Counted from the first letter of the stretch, positions 1 through 13,244 are shown. The stretch: DNA of 64,000 nucleotides from Gigaspora margarita (GCA_009809945.1 WTPW01002243.1:39883-103882), one strand, 5' to 3'. Numbers and translations are program-made. Notes: generated from the letters alone by a model not told the origin.

Positions 1-1165
1 ATTTTTAGGTGCTGAATAAGTTTACTTAGTGCATTAAGTTAGAATTAATTAGTGAAATCTTGTAAATCACAAGATTTTATAGAATTTTATTAATAGAATT
101 CTATGAAATCTTATGATTCACTAAATTTTACTAATTAATTCTAACTTTATTCACTAAGTAAAATTGTTCAGCACCTACAAATACATTAAATTGGCCAAAT
201 TTTTTTATTTTATTTGAAATTTGGAGAATAGATGCTTAAATTTGATTTTTTGATCAAAAATCCAAGATTTTGCATCTATTTTTTAAATTTCAAGTAAAAT
301 AAAAATAATTATGCTGATTTGATGTATTTTTAGGTGCTGAACAAGTTTACTTGGTGCATTAAGTTAGAATTATTTAATAAGAATTTATAAGTTATAAGGT
401 TTTATAAAATTTTATTAATAAAATTCTATAAAAACTTATAACTCACAAATTCTTATTAATTAATTCTAACTTAATGCACTAAGTAAACTTATTCAACATC
501 TAAAAATATATCAAATCAGTATAATTATTTTTATTTTACTTGAAATTTAAAAATAGATCAAAATTTTGGATTTTTTGATCAAAAAATCAAATTTAAGCAT
601 CAATTCTCCAAATTTCAAGTAAATAAAAAAAATTTGGCCAATTTAATGTATTTATTGATGCTGAACAAATTTACTTAGTACATAAAGTTAGAATTAATTA
701 ATAAAATTTTGTGAATCATAAGATTTCATATAATTCTATTAATAAAATTCTATAAAATCTTGTGCTTCACAAGATTTACTAATTAATTCTAACTTAATGC
801 ACTAAGTAAACTTATTTAGCCCTAAAAATACATTAAATCGGTCAATTGCTTTTTACTTTACATGAAATTTGGAGAATAGATGCTTAAATTTGACTTTTTT
901 GATCAAAAATCCAAATTCTGCATCTTCCTCTAAATTTCAAGTAACATAAAATTAATTCTGCTAATTTGATGCATTTTTAGGTGCTGAATAAGTTTACTTA
1001 GTGCATAAAGTTAGAATTAATTAATAAAATTTTGTGAATTATAAGATTTTATAAAATTTTGTTAATAAAATTTTATAAAATCTTATAATTCATAAAATTT
1101 TACTAATTAATTCTAAAAACTTGCACTAAGTAAACTTGTTCAGCACCAAAAATACATATAACTAT
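1..1165. repeat. Tandem array of two alternating palindromes
   Basis: Two different inverted repeats alternate about every 160 bases. Type A opens with GGTGCTGAACAAGTTTACTT and closes with its complement; its centres lie near 90, 410, 735 and 1060. Type B is centred on TTTTGATCAAAA near 255, 575 and 900. The ~325-base A+B unit is therefore present about three and a half times. No gene is seen. It could form large cruciforms or be an expanded fold-back element. Confidence 0.8.
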
Positions 1166-1560
1166 ATTCAAACCTGGACCAGTTCGCAAACTTCGAACCA
1201 GACACAGACCAAACTTATACTTGAGTCTGAGTCTGGTCTGAAGTCCAAAATTAGTAAAATTTAGAGTCCAAGTCTGGTTCGATCCTGGACTGAACCTGAA
1301 CCGGTCTGAGCCTGAATTGAACCTAGGAGCACTAGATAGTGATCATAGTATAATGTGATCAGTGTTTTGGGCTAAACATCTCCCCAAAGTCCGAAATGTT
1401 TTAGCCCTGGAGTTTTGGTTTCACCCAAAATTCGAAATCTCCAAAATGGGTGAAACTTCTAAAATGGGCAAAACCTCCGAAATGGGTGAAACCCTCTGAA
1501 ACTGGTCAAAACTGAAACTTTTAAAATTTTTGAAACCTCTGAAATCTAGTGAATTGAAGA
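1160..1560. repeat. Low-complexity degenerate short repeats
   Basis: 1160-1330 is a degenerate CCTGGACC/GTCTGG-type repeat. 1380-1550 is an imperfect array of GAAACCTCCGAAATGGGT-like units. A block of the same family in the other orientation lies near 3520-3680. No convincing protein is encoded; the short open frames here are composed only of the repeats. Confidence 0.7.
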
Positions 1561-1599
1561 AATATATATATATATTATATATATTACATATATTATGTG

Positions 1600-2290
1600 T
1601 CACTTTGAATTTATGTTAATTCATAAAATAGCATCATATGATGTCTCCAGATAATATATTTAGGTGTTTTAATATAATAAAAAATTTATATTGAATATAC
1701 TAACTAATAACTAATACATAAACTCAACTACAAGGGGAAGGAAATCTGATTCTTAATATAAACTATAACTAAGGATATTAGTGCTAAATCATCATTGTGA
1801 CAATGTCTAGGGCGAAATATCTGAGACAAAAGGTCTGAGAAAACTTAGCTAAGGTGGCTTTAAATACTTTATACTTTACTAAGAGCTACTACACTATCTT
1901 GAATCTCAGGCTTATCTTCTCTTTGGGTCGTAACAATCTGCATTACAATTGTTGTTCCAAATGTTTTCTACAATTATTGTGCCAAATATTTACAACAATG
2001 CTTACTCTCTATCTAATGTATAGGAATAATTAATCACCAGGATTAATCTACATCTCTAAGCCTTATCCGCTACCTAAAAGCCTTACGATATTCTTGTAGC
2101 TTCGGGTTATTTGGGCTTTTAGTACCACCAAATTACAGCCAGGGACACAAGTTTAAACTTTAACCTGTGACATTGCATTTACTTCAAATTTCTTATTTTT
2201 ACTTGTTTAATTACTTATTCTTAGATTATTTTAACTATGTGAGTAGCCATGGCATTTTTCAAGATAAAAATGCCAATTAAAATAAAATTG
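1600..2290. other. AT-rich stretch with no supported gene
   Basis: Apart from ordinary AT-rich sequence I see no coding frame, hairpin or repeat that I can support here. Confidence 0.5.
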
Positions 2291-2299
2291 AGTGCTATA

Positions 2300-3125
2300 T
2301 TTTTATCCCTTGGATTGTGGTAGAACAAAGCAAATTTGCCTGCGTTTTTGCACTTTTTTTGCTCTGATTTACTTTTTTTAAATACCAAGATAATTAAATA
2401 AAACTTTGTACAATTATATTTAAAAATAGGATTACTTTTTTGCAAAATTAGTTGTTGTATTGTAAGAAAAAAATTTATCATATATTACCAAATAGAAACT
2501 ACCCCTCGATTTTGGATTCAAAAATCTGAAAACAGTTACTATGTTTTAATAGTAAAATTAGACCCGAATAGAAGCTACCCTGCGGTTTAGTCTAAGAAAA
2601 TTGAAGAAAATCGAAAATTTTTTGGTAGCTTTTATTCAGTAATATATGGTAAGTTATATATAAGCTAAAAATAGATAACTTTACAAAAAAAATTTTTAAA
2701 AAAATTTTATTACAATTTCTTTATAATCTTGTTTAGTTTTAGTTTTAAAGCTATAGTTCTTAAGACAATATTGTAGTTTATATAAAGGATGATAACTTTT
2801 ATTATTGCAACTTTAATGATTTATTTGTAAAAATTAAGGCTTGTATTAGAAGTAAAAATTTTTTTTATAGACGGGAACATATAAAATTTAAGAAAACCTA
2901 AAGAAAAATTTTAATAGTAAAAATGCTAATACAAGAACTTTAAACTTAGATTATACTAAGGTTTTCTAATGATTTTAAAAAAATTTTCATAACAGTTATT
3001 AAAACAAAACTTAAAGAATATTTTTTATTTAGAAAAGATATAGCTAAAATCAATATTTAAAATTTTATTAAAATTTTTAAAATACGCAGGCAAATTTGTC
3101 TGTGTTACAATCTAAGGGATAAGCT
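2300..3125. repeat. Inverted-repeat-bounded element, copy 1
   Basis: The ends share an inverted motif. The left end (2303-2350) contains TATCCCTTGGATTGT and GCAAATTTGCCTGCG. The right end (3083-3122) contains the complements CGCAGGCAAATTTG and ACAATCTAAGGGATA. The right two thirds (from about 2655) are repeated in the same orientation at 12645-13112. There is no coding capacity, so it is a non-autonomous DNA-transposon-like relic. Confidence 0.65.
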
Positions 3126-3519
3126 TGATAAGTTTTGGTGTAAAAATCTTTAATATGCAAATTTTGTTTATTATGATTATAAATTTTAGGCTTTTGTCTT
3201 TAGTTTTTATAAAATCAATTTATATTTTTTATGTATAATAATAAATTTTTTAAATTTTATATTATTATATATAATTAAAATAAAAAAATCTTAATAAGGA
3301 AAAAATCTTAATTATATACAGAATATAAAAAAAAATACAAATACAGTTTGTGTATTTTATTTTATTATGTATATACATACATATCTGACAATAAAAGGCT
3401 TCTAAAAAAAATCAAAAAATATTTCCTCTGGTAAAGGCCACTTCTTTTTATGCCACGAATATGAATTTTAGTTCCTAACTACCATTTCTATAAAACTTAG
3501 TGTTTATTATTTTTTGGAA

Positions 3520-3680
3520 GTTTGGAGGTTTCGTCTAGTTTCACCCAGTTTCAGAGGTTTTGGAAGTTTTGCCCAGTTTCACCCAGTTTCAGAGGTTTCA
3601 GAGGTTTTGGCTTTGAGACCTTTAGCGAAACTAGGTTTCAGAGGTTTCGCCAGTTTCACCCAGCCAAAACTTTTGATTTA
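3520..3680. repeat. GTTTCACCCAGTTTCAGAGG-type simple repeat
   Basis: A degenerate tandem block built from GTTTCACCCAGTTTCAGAGG and shortened variants. It is the reverse-complement counterpart of the block at 1380-1550. Confidence 0.75.
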
Positions 3681-3764
3681 GGCTGAAATACTAAATATGA
3701 TGCAAATTACTATGTATATCCTATAATATAGAAATATTTTTGGAAACCTAAGGAAAACTTAGAA

Positions 3765-4060
3765 AACTTTTTTTCTTACTAAGTTAATGAGTTATATCTA
3801 CTATGTAAAAATTGTAGAGCTCATCAAGACAAGTATAATAGTAGTTAGTTCATCAAAATCAGGCTAGTAGGTTGACTATAAAAATTTTATGTAAACAAAC
3901 CTATTGTTTATATATAGTTTGCCAATTATTTTTCAAAGGTATTTTATCATCTACTGGTCTGATTTTGATCATCTAACTATATCAGACTCATCTCAATATG
4001 CTCTACAATTTTCACTTAGTAGATATACTTGTTGACTTAGTAAGAAAAAAAGTTTACCTT
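3765..4060. repeat. Fold-back repeat
   Basis: The left arm (about 3772-3835, CTTACTAAGTTAATGAG and GTAAAAATTGTAGAGC) is repeated in inverse at about 3997-4050 (GCTCTACAATTTTCAC, GACTTAGTAAG). The arms are roughly 60-90 bases and imperfect, with a loop of about 150 bases. MITE-like, no coding capacity. Confidence 0.65.
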
Positions 4061-4224
4061 GGGTGGGCAAAAAAATTCCTATATTTATTTACATATCAAC
4101 AAATTTTAAGGATCTGCATCACATTATACTATGATCACACTATCGATTTGTGCAGATCATCAATTAATTATAATTTATAATTTTATATTTAGTCAAATAT
4201 TTTTTATTGCTTTAATATTGATGA

Positions 4225-5971
4225 TTTTCATAATATTTATAGAATTTGTAGACCAAATACAACAATACTTACTTCTGTAAATCATATAGCAACATGTGTT
4301 GCAAACCCAATTATTGATACATCTGCAGATTTAGCAATTGTAAATAATAATTGCTCATTTTTTAATCCAGTTAATTTTAGTGAAGTGCCTATTATAAAAT
4401 ATTTATATTCTAAAATTAATGGTGCTTTTGATATAAGTTATAATTCACAAAATTAATTGGATAAATAATTGAATTCAATTTGAAGATCAAAATCAAATTA
4501 AATTACTTGCAATACATATATATGATGATGCTATAAGTGAACATAAAGAAGAAAAAATCAATAAAAAATCTTAAAATAATTGATGTACTAAAACAAAATT
4601 TAAAATCATTAGAAGATTATTTAAATGCTTTAAAAATGATTACTTCAATAGAATTATTTCAATAATATTTTCAAAATTATACTTTACTAGTAATTGCAAA
4701 TTGGTTTGAACAGTATTTTATTCAAAAAATTTTAACATATTATTATATAAAAAAGTTTTTACAAAAACATATAATTCTATTATAATTCTTGAAAATGTTA
4801 GTAATTTTAATCCAATTATTGGTCCTTTTCATATTTTATTAAATTTTTGTAAACAAGTTATTCTTGTTCATTATTTATTTTGCTAAAAAATTTTTCATTA
4901 TTTATTTTGGTAACAAAAAAATATTTGCAAAAAAATCTAAACCTTGAAAAATTAATTTATTCTTTGAATTAAGTCATAATAGTTGAAAAAAAATATTATA
5001 AAGAATTTTATTAAAATTTGAAAATAATTGTAAAGATATAGAATATAGAATGATAATAGATCTTTTGATAATTTAGTACCTGCAACTTTGGATATATATG
5101 CATTTCTTTTTAGATTTAGACATTTTATTCAATATTTTGATGCTTTATTTTGATTATCAACATTTGTATTATGATGAAAAAGAAACAATTATAATAAGGC
5201 ACTATTGGCTTTTATATCAGATTAACTTTATTAGCAAAAATTAATCATCCTTTAGCAAATATTATATCATGATATTTAGTTAATTTTAATGATTATTTTG
5301 TTAAAAATTTTTATAGTTGATTATAAGCAAATATTAATAATAGCTATACTGCAAATAATATTATTAAACAATCTTATATATTAGATACATATAATAATTA
5401 ATTATTTAATACTTTTTATACTGAAAAAGTATATCCATATAAGCAAAATCAATTAGATTATTTGATAAAAAAAAGTAGTTTATTTTTATTAGAACATTTT
5501 CAAAAAATTTTTCAAAATATTGAAAAAAGTAAAATAATTCCAACAATTCCAAAAAAGAAAGAGAAAAAAAAAATTTTTTATAGCAATATTAGATGAAATT
5601 CTTGAACTTAAATATTTACCAACTGGTTATCATATAGCACATTTACCATTATTAAATGCTTGTAATCATTGTAATATTCCAATTAAATTTTCAACCAGTA
5701 AAACATATATTTGTGAACATTCTTTTCATGATGATTGTTATAATAAATATAATGCTTGTAAACATTGTTTAGAATATTAAAAAAAGGAATTAATAATCAA
5801 ATTAAATTATTTAAAAAAGGATTAGAAAAAATTGGAGATAATAAAGATATTTTAGATAATGATGATATAAATGATGATAATGATAACAATTCAGATAAAA
5901 AAGATAATAATGAAATAAATAAAGATATAGATAATGAACTTCAAATAGCTATTAATTTTATTGATCAATAG
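4225..5971 (+). pseudogene. Decayed RING-finger protein gene
   Basis: A broken gene read in shifting frames. Near 4230-4456 it opens with a peptide-like stretch (frame starting RICRPNTT) that ends in a stop. Around 5575-5780 an intact C3H2C3-type RING motif is visible: CNHC, then a CEH pair, HDDC, and finally CKHC. Just downstream, after an A6 run (5778-5785) that shifts the frame, comes an Asp/Asn-rich tail ending at 5969-5971. RING fingers of this kind usually bind E2 enzymes in ubiquitin ligation, but many frameshifts and stops rule out an intact product. From memory, expanded families of such low-complexity-tailed RING proteins occur in Glomeromycotina; that link is unverified. Loss looks recent, because the zinc ligands survive. 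Confidence 0.6.
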
Positions 5972-6049
5972 ATATAATTACTGTATATGCTATAATAAAT
6001 TATTATTTATATTTTATTTTTTAAATTTTATTTTGAAGTTTGCTATTTA

Positions 6050-6395
6050 TTACCACTAGTGATCATTACTAGTGATCAATTTATCAATTAAAATTCAGGA
6101 TCAGATATAACATGTAGATTAATTTTTGTATAACAAAAACAAAGAATTATTTAAAAAATTGCTAAAATTGCTTCTAACCTAAAATTTTGTCTATAAAGCT
6201 ACTTTTTTTTATGCAAAAAAAAAATTCTTTGCTAAATTTTACTATATATAAAACCATATTCTAATCTCTATTCTTTACCCTTACCCTAATATTAAGAGAT
6301 TTAATTTTTATTTAATACAAACTGTTTGTTTTGTTTATTTTGTTTGATGCATTATAGATTACTAGTAATAATTTCATCTGGTGATAAGTAGTAAT
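6050..6395. repeat. MITE-like element with telomere-like core
   Basis: Contains CTTCTAACCTAAAATTTTGT, a T-rich tract, AAATTTTACTATATA and TACCCTTACCCTAA. The same order of motifs recurs at 13838-14090 and, partly and inverted, at 11100-11390 and 27415-27620. The ends carry ACTAGTGATCA-type short inverted repeats. Non-coding. Confidence 0.5.
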
Positions 6396-6492
6396 TTTTT
6401 TATTTTAATAATTTTTTATAAAAATATTTTCAAGTATTTAATTATATTTAATTAGTTAATTTCTTTTTTAACTATATAAAACTATATAATAA

Positions 6493-9400
6493 TAGGGAAT
6501 TGCTATTCGCACTATGGATTTTTGCTATTCGCACCATGGTACATATAGATACCTTGATTTTGTTACTTAAATATTTTAATTTTTAAAAACTTTTATTAAT
6601 ATTATTTCTATAAGTTCATGATCAAATTTAATAAAAAATTTTTTATTTGAATTCTATGAATTCATAGAATTAAAATAAAAAATTTTCATCAAATTTGGTT
6701 AAGAACTCATAGAAATATCTTTGATAAAAGTTTCTGTAAACAATTTCAATGCAGCATTTTTGTAATTTTTTTTGTTTTTCAAAATAACCTACTGTTCGGC
6801 GATGATTTACAAGAAATTTTACTATGCTAACTAAAAAAAATTTATAACAAGACTTTTAGCACATATAGAATCTCAAATTCTATAAAAAATTTGAAAACTC
6901 GTGAAGGTATTAACATTTTGTAAATTTAGATGCATACATTTTCACAAGTTTTCCCCTAAACTTTAAATACTTCCAGAAACATTTTCTCAAAATGAAACCT
7001 CCAAAACATGACCAAATAAGTTAATAGAATAGATATCAGAGAGTCTTCTATTAATATTCATCAAAAACAGATTAATATTGACAAAGTTATAATGATTTTT
7101 CAATTTGCTCCCAGATTCAGGATTTTCTAAAATTTTCAATTTTGATAAAAATAAAAAAATTACCATCACAGGCTAGATTTTCACAAGTTCAAATGAAAAA
7201 AGCTACTGCGCACTAAGTAAACTTTTAGAGCATATAATCTACTAATATAATCTCAATTTTAATAAAAAAATGTTAAAAACTCATAAAGATATTCATTTTT
7301 TGTAAATTAAGACACATATGTTTTCACAAGTTTTCCCTATATTCAAATGCTTCTGGAAGGACTTTCTCAAAATAAAATCTCCAAAACTTTACTAAGTAAG
7401 TTGATATAATAGATATTCGAAAGTCTTAAGCTAAAATTTCTTCATCAAAAACAGATTAATATTGCTAAGATATTTAGATTTTTCATTTCACAACTAGATT
7501 TAAATTTCTCTTGTAAACAATTTTGGCACATGATATACATTTTTGGAAATAGAAAAATCTTTTATCAAAGATATCTTTACGAGTTCTTGACCAAATTCAA
7601 TGAAATTTTTTATTTTAATTCTACAATTATATAGAATTCAAATTAAAAATTTTTATCAAATTTGGTCAAGAACTTGTAGAGATATCTTTGATAAAAGTTC
7701 CTGTAAACAATTTCAATACAGCTTCTTTGTAATATCTTTTTTTGTTTTTTCAAAATAACCCATTGTTCAGCGATTATTTACAAGAAATTTTACTATGCTA
7801 ACTAAAAAAATTTATAACAAGACTTATAGTGTGTATCATAGACTAATAGAATCTCATATTTTATAAAAAAGTATTAAAAACTTGTAAAGATATTAATGTT
7901 TTTATAAATTCAGATGCATACATTTTTACAAGTTTTTTCTAAACTTCAAATGCTTTAAGAAGCACTTCTCAAAATGAAACCTCAAAAATATGACTAAGTA
8001 AGTTGATAGAATAGGTATTTGAAAGTCTTTGGTTAAAAATTTATCAAAAATAAATTATTATTAATGAAGCTACGATGATTTTTCAATTTGCTTCCAGATT
8101 TGGAATTTTCTAAAATTTTTAATTTTGATGAAAACAGAAAATTACTATTACAGGCTAGATTTTCACAAGTTCAAATAAAACAAGTTACTGCACACTAATA
8201 AAATCAATAGAGAATAGATTAAAATTTTGCTTCTAAAATTTCAAGTTATTTGGTTAAATATTCATTCTATAATGGCTTTTTTTTATATGGTACAGCTTTT
8301 TTATAATATATTTTTTGGAAATAGAAGAATATTTTATCAAAAATATCTCTACAAGTTCTTGACCAAATTCAATGAAAATTTTTTATTTGAATTCTATATA
8401 ATTGTAGAATTAAAATAAAAAATTTTATTGAATTTGGTCAAGAACTTGTAGAAATATCTTTGATAAAAGATTTTTCTATTTTCAAAAATATATATTACAT
8501 GCCAAAATTGTTTACAAGAGCATAGAGCTCAAAAGACACAACTCTTTCTAATGATCCCTTATACCAAACTTTCCACAAAAACCTGACCTATAAAGACTTT
8601 GAAGTTAATATATTTGTACATAACAAAGGTTTTATCTAGAAGCAACTTGGACAAAGTGTTTCAGATCGGTTGTAAGAAAACTAAAATAGAGTTGAAAAAG
8701 AACTCTCCTTTTGGGTTTGGCTCTCTGGGTAGAAGACTTCGTTACTATAGAAGATGTAGTAGGGCAACAACTCTAGAGTTTTTTGTTAGAAGATACAGAA
8801 GCTTAGGTGGAAGTAGACTTTTGGTCAGATATATTATTCCTCAAAGCATAAAACTTACTTTTCTTAAAAGTTTAGTATTATCAATATTTCTCCTTATGCT
8901 TTTCAAAATTTCACCAAAAAGTGAGAAATTCAGCATTGTTTACATCATCCAAATTGGAAAGGTGCCTATCTAATTAGAATCAAGTCATGAGCGAGTTTTA
9001 GATCTAACAAAACAAACAATAAAGAACACCTGTGTTTTTTGGAAAAAAACTTTGATGCAAAATTTCTTTCTAGAAGGTTCTATAAGGTGCTAGGTTCTCT
9101 ATGGTTGTTTTGGGTCTTTTTATGATTTTTATCTATTTTAAATATGTACATAAATAGTTGTAGAGTAGAGACTTGTCTGTTTAGTATATTATATAATTTT
9201 TATTATCTAGTACAGGTTTAATAATACACTTTTTAGTTCTGTTATTGCTTGTTTTGTTTTTCTATCTATGTCTCCATGTATTTCTTTTATATTTTGGTTA
9301 TTCATTTAGATTAAGATAGTTTCCATTATGTCTTCCTCTTTATTTTCTTTTACTTGTTTTTTTCTTTTCTTTTAGAATAAGATTATCCTATCTAGTGGCT

Positions 9401-10640
9401 TAGGTAGAAAGAATCTAAAAGTTAGTCTTTGACAGAGCTAACGAAGTTCTCTAACTCAGTAGATTTATATCTATGAGAGTTAGTGTGAAAGATCACATCT
9501 GGGCATGATATTTGCAGCAGATGATATTGGACTTGCAATTGGAGGGTTTTATAATAAGTAAAATTTTTATATATATAAACTTATTAATGTAGTACCAGTA
9601 AGACTATCAAAGAAATAAAAAAAAAAATTGTTTACAAGAGAAATTCGAATCTATCTTCATCAATATTAATCCAAATTTTAGCTAAAGATTTTTTAATAAC
9701 TATTATATCAACTTGCTTAATTAAGTTTTGGCGATTTTATTTTGAAAAAGTCCTTCCAGTAGCAGTTGAAGTTTAGAGAAAAACTTGCAAAAACGTATGT
9801 ATCTGAATTTACAAAAATGTTAATATATTCACGAGTTTTTAACATTTTTTTATAAAAATTGAGATTATATTAATCAATAATATGCTCTAAAAGTTTACTT
9901 AGTGCGCAGTAACTTGTTTCATTTGAACTTGTAAAAATCTAGCCTGTAATAGTAATTTTTCTGTTTTCATCAAATTGAAAATTTTAGAAAATTCAAATCT
10001 GGAAGCAAATTGAAAAATCATTATATCTTCGTCAATATTAATCTGTTTTTGATAAAATTTTAAAGTAAGACTCTCGAATACCTATTCTATCAACTTACTT
10101 AGTCTTATTTTGGAGGGTTCAGTTTGAAAAGGTGCTTCCAGAAGATTGGAAGTTTAGGAAAAACTTGTGAAAATGTATATGTCAAATTTACAAAAACATT
10201 AATATCTTTATGAGTTTTTGAATTTTTTTTATGAAATTTGAGACTCTATTAGTCTATTATATGCACTACAAGTTTTGTTATAAAATTTTTTTAGTTAACA
10301 TAGTAAAATTTTTTGTAAATTATTACTGAATAGTGGGTTATTTTGAAAAAGCAAAAAAAAACATATTACAAAAAAGCTGCGTTAAAATTGTTTACAGGAA
10401 CTTTCATCAAAGATATCTCCATGAGTTCTTGACCAAATTTGATGAAATTTTTTTATTTTAATTCTACAAATCCATAAATTCAAATAAAAAAAATTATTAA
10501 ATTTGATCAAGAACTCATAGAGATAATATTAATAAAATTTTTAAAAGTTAAAATATTTAAGTAACACAATCAAGATGATCTACATGTACCATGATGAGAA
10601 TAGCAAAAATCTATAGTGCAAATAACAATTTCCAAAATAA
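6493..10640. mobile_element. 4.1-kb nested palindromic TIR element
   Basis: The left end (about 6493-6590) carries GGGAATTGCTATTCGCACTA and then a second TGCTATTCGCACCATGGTAC. The right end (about 10540-10640) carries the inverse. Inside the ends, long arms repeat each other in opposite orientation: the motif TATCTTTGATAAAAG beside TTCTTGACCAAATT occurs near 6720, 7565, 7690, 8345, 8455 and 10395-10500. About 8560-9600 is a non-repeated central spacer. One open frame (8599-8973, non-ATG, about 124 codons) lies in it, but I recognise nothing and do not call it a gene. There is no transposase, so this is probably a non-autonomous fold-back element. Confidence 0.7.
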
Positions 10641-11100
10641 TATTTATAAATTATTTATAAATTATTATTGTATACTATATATGTTCAAATATAAGCAACC
10701 CCTGAAAATAAGCAATATCTGTATTTAGAAATCAAAATACTAGAAAAATAAAATAAGTAATCTTGTTAAAAAAGTTATCAAATTAGGTTTAGGCCACAGA
10801 TAAGTATTTAGGTTTACTTATATATATGTCTGAGTTTTTATTCTTAGTATTAATTTAAAAAAATGAAATTTCTTTCTGTATTGTAAAAAGTTTCTATTAA
10901 ATTTAATAAAGATAAAGCAAGGTCTCACCTTTAATATTTAATAAAAAAAAAAGTTATCAAATTTAAGCAACCTTCTAAAAAATTTGGCTAAAATAGAGGT
11001 TGCTTATTTTTGGACATATACGGTAATATATATTATAATATTTTAAAAAATATATATAAATAAGAATTTTTTATTTTTTCGCCTATGCGATATATCGCAC
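10641..11100. other. AT-rich spacer without supported gene
   Basis: AT-rich sequence between two repeat elements. A weak inverted match between about 10685-10730 (ATAAGCAACCCCTGAAAATA) and 10965-11020 suggests another small relic element. No coding frame. Confidence 0.35.
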
Positions 11101-11107
11101 CCTATAA

Positions 11108-11390
11108 GATCTGGTGTAACATGAAATCAAAACAATCTGGTGTAATGTGAAATCAAAACAATAAAATAAATTCGTTAGTTTAGAGTTAGGGTGAGGGTTA
11201 GGTTAGGGTTAGGGTAGGGTGCTTTAGCAAGGTGGTTCTAACCCAAAATTTTGAGAGGAATTTTTTTTGTTAGAGCTCGAGAGATGGTTTCATAGGCAAA
11301 ATTTCGTGTTATAGCCGATTTTTGAAAAAAAATCGTAATCAGTTCGATTTCACATTACACCTGATCCTGCATTATAATTGGCTGATCAGG
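11108..11390. repeat. TIR element carrying TTAGGG-like repeats
   Basis: The left end has CTGGTGTAATGTGAAATC, doubled. The right end has GATTTCACATTACACCTGAT. Inside, 11175-11220 reads as an imperfect TTAGGG array (GGGTTAGGTTAGGGTTAGGG). About 280 bases, non-coding. The telomere-like block is probably part of the MITE family, not a real telomere, because related copies carry degraded versions. Confidence 0.6.
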
Positions 11391-11539
11391 GGTGGCGATA
11401 CATTGCCATAGCGATAAATTATAAAATCCTATAAATAATTTATATTAAAGAACTAAAAATTAAAATCTTGAATTTTTTTTAATATAGATATAAATATATA
11501 TAATTATTGTAAAATTTTAATAATATATAAAAATTATTC

Positions 11540-12038
11540 ATATCAGCAGATCGGTGTAACTGGGTCGATTTTTTTGATAAACTGTTATACAAAAATTTGC
11601 TCCTAAGTAACGTTGAAAAACTAACAAACGAATTACTTGTTACAACTAACAAAAGAGCCTCTTTGACATCTAGACAAGTTAAAAAACCAATAAAACTTAA
11701 TAAAAGAGCTATGCTAAGCTGTAGAAAGAAGTACTTTTATCNTTTGTTNAAATACTCNGGTGTTTTAGGATNGGTTNGGCATTGAGAAATGGGTTGGTAA
11801 CTATCAAGGGTAAATTCNGAAGCCAATTTTCAAAAAAATGGNCTTTTTAATCTACTTTTGGCTTATAATTAAATACATGAATTTCATAATTTTCTACGTA
11901 CTTAATTATAAATACAAAGCTGGTTAAAAAGGCCGTTTTTGTGAAAATTCGCTTTGTAATAAATTTTCGTGTAAAATTTTTTTGATTATCCTCGATCATG
12001 ATTGGTCAAGCCGATATGTTATACCGATCTGCCGATAT
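11540..12038. repeat. TIR element with ambiguous bases
   Basis: The left end (ATATCAGCAGATCGGTGTAA at about 11540) is inverted at the right end (GTTATACCGATCTGCCGATA, about 12017-12036). The interior 11741-11841 holds several N calls, as expected where near-identical copies were collapsed. A 62-codon open frame at 11597-11785 has a non-ATG start and I do not support it as a gene. Confidence 0.6.
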
Positions 12039-12115
12039 GTTATTTTAAACTAATTTAGAATCTAACTTGTATAATAACTCTAACTATTTATAAACTCATT
12101 TAATTTAAACCAAAA

Positions 12116-12418
12116 CAAGGACCCCAAATATCTAGTATAAAGGTTATACTTGAAATTTTTTAGCAAAAACACCTAAAATTTGAGAAGCAAAAAACAGTTT
12201 TTGGCAATTATCTTGGTATCCAGTAGTCCAATTTGAATGAACTTTTTTTTAAAATGAAGCTCTCAAAAAGGCGCATCTAACAAAAAAAGTTTACTCAATT
12301 CTGATTACTGGATTAGAAGTTATTAAAGTAAATAAATTTTGTTATTTTTAGCAAATTAGGTTAAAATTGGCCAAAACCCAGTTATGACCTATATGAGAGA
12401 TGTTTGGGGTCCTCCAAA
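12116..12418. repeat. ~300-bp MITE-like element
   Basis: Bounded by AGGACCCCAAATATCT at about 12118 and its inverse AGATGTTTGGGGTCCT at about 12401. Short TIRs, no coding capacity. Confidence 0.6.
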
Positions 12419-12644
12419 ACAATAATTATAAAATGCATTTATAGTATTGAACACAATATATAATTTTTGTTAATAAACTTTAGAATTAGATTATTCCTTA
12501 GTTTGTAAAAGTTAGCAGTTATATTTCTGATCTACTTTTTTAATCATTTAAAATATTTAAATAAAATTTGGCATAATAATATTTAAAAACAAGAATTATA
12601 TTTTTGAATTATTTAATTTTATATTATAAAACAAAAAGCTTATG

Positions 12645-13112
12645 TTGCTTATAAGCTAAAAATATTGTATTTTAAAGAAATTTTTTAACCAAAATAATAA
12701 TTTATAATATCTTGGCAAATTCTTTAAATATTGGTTTTAAAACTATAGTTCCTAATACAATATTTTAGTTTATATAAAGGATTACAACTTTTATTATTGC
12801 ACTTTAAATGATTTACTTGTAAAAATTAAGACTTGTATTATAGATAAAAACATATAAAAAATTTGAGAAAGTCTAAAGAAAAAATTCTATAGTAAAAGTT
12901 CCAAAACAAAAACTTTAAACTTTTATTATACCAAAGTTTTTTAATAATTTTAAAAATTTTTAAAATAAAGTTGATAAAACAGAACTAATATTATATTTTT
13001 TACTTAGAAAGTATATAGCTAAAATTAATATTTAAAGTTTTATTTAAAAAATTTAAAAATTTAAAATTTATACAGGCAAATCTGCCTGCATAACAAATTA
13101 AGGGATAGGTTT
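12645..13112. repeat. Dispersed repeat, copy 2
   Basis: Direct-orientation copy of 2655-3125. Shared landmarks in order: ATAAGCTAAAAATA, AAACTATAGTTC, TAGTTTATATAAAGGAT, AAAAATTAAGRCTTGTATTA, and the terminal GCAGGCAAA-like and AAGGGATA motifs. The left inverted end of copy 1 is not evident here. Confidence 0.65.
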
Positions 13113-13244
13113 AAAATAAAAAAAGGTTTCAATATAGAATAGATATAATGTTCCAATTTCAATTTGTATTAAGTTTTTAAAGATTTTAAATATTTTTATT
13201 TAGAGTATCTGATTCTGTTTGCTTAGTACATTTTTGAAAAATAG

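Noticed and set aside
8599..8973. 124-codon open frame in the centre of the palindromic element
   Set aside because: No ATG start, no recognisable domain, high Leu/Ser/Arg from chance AT-rich sequence.
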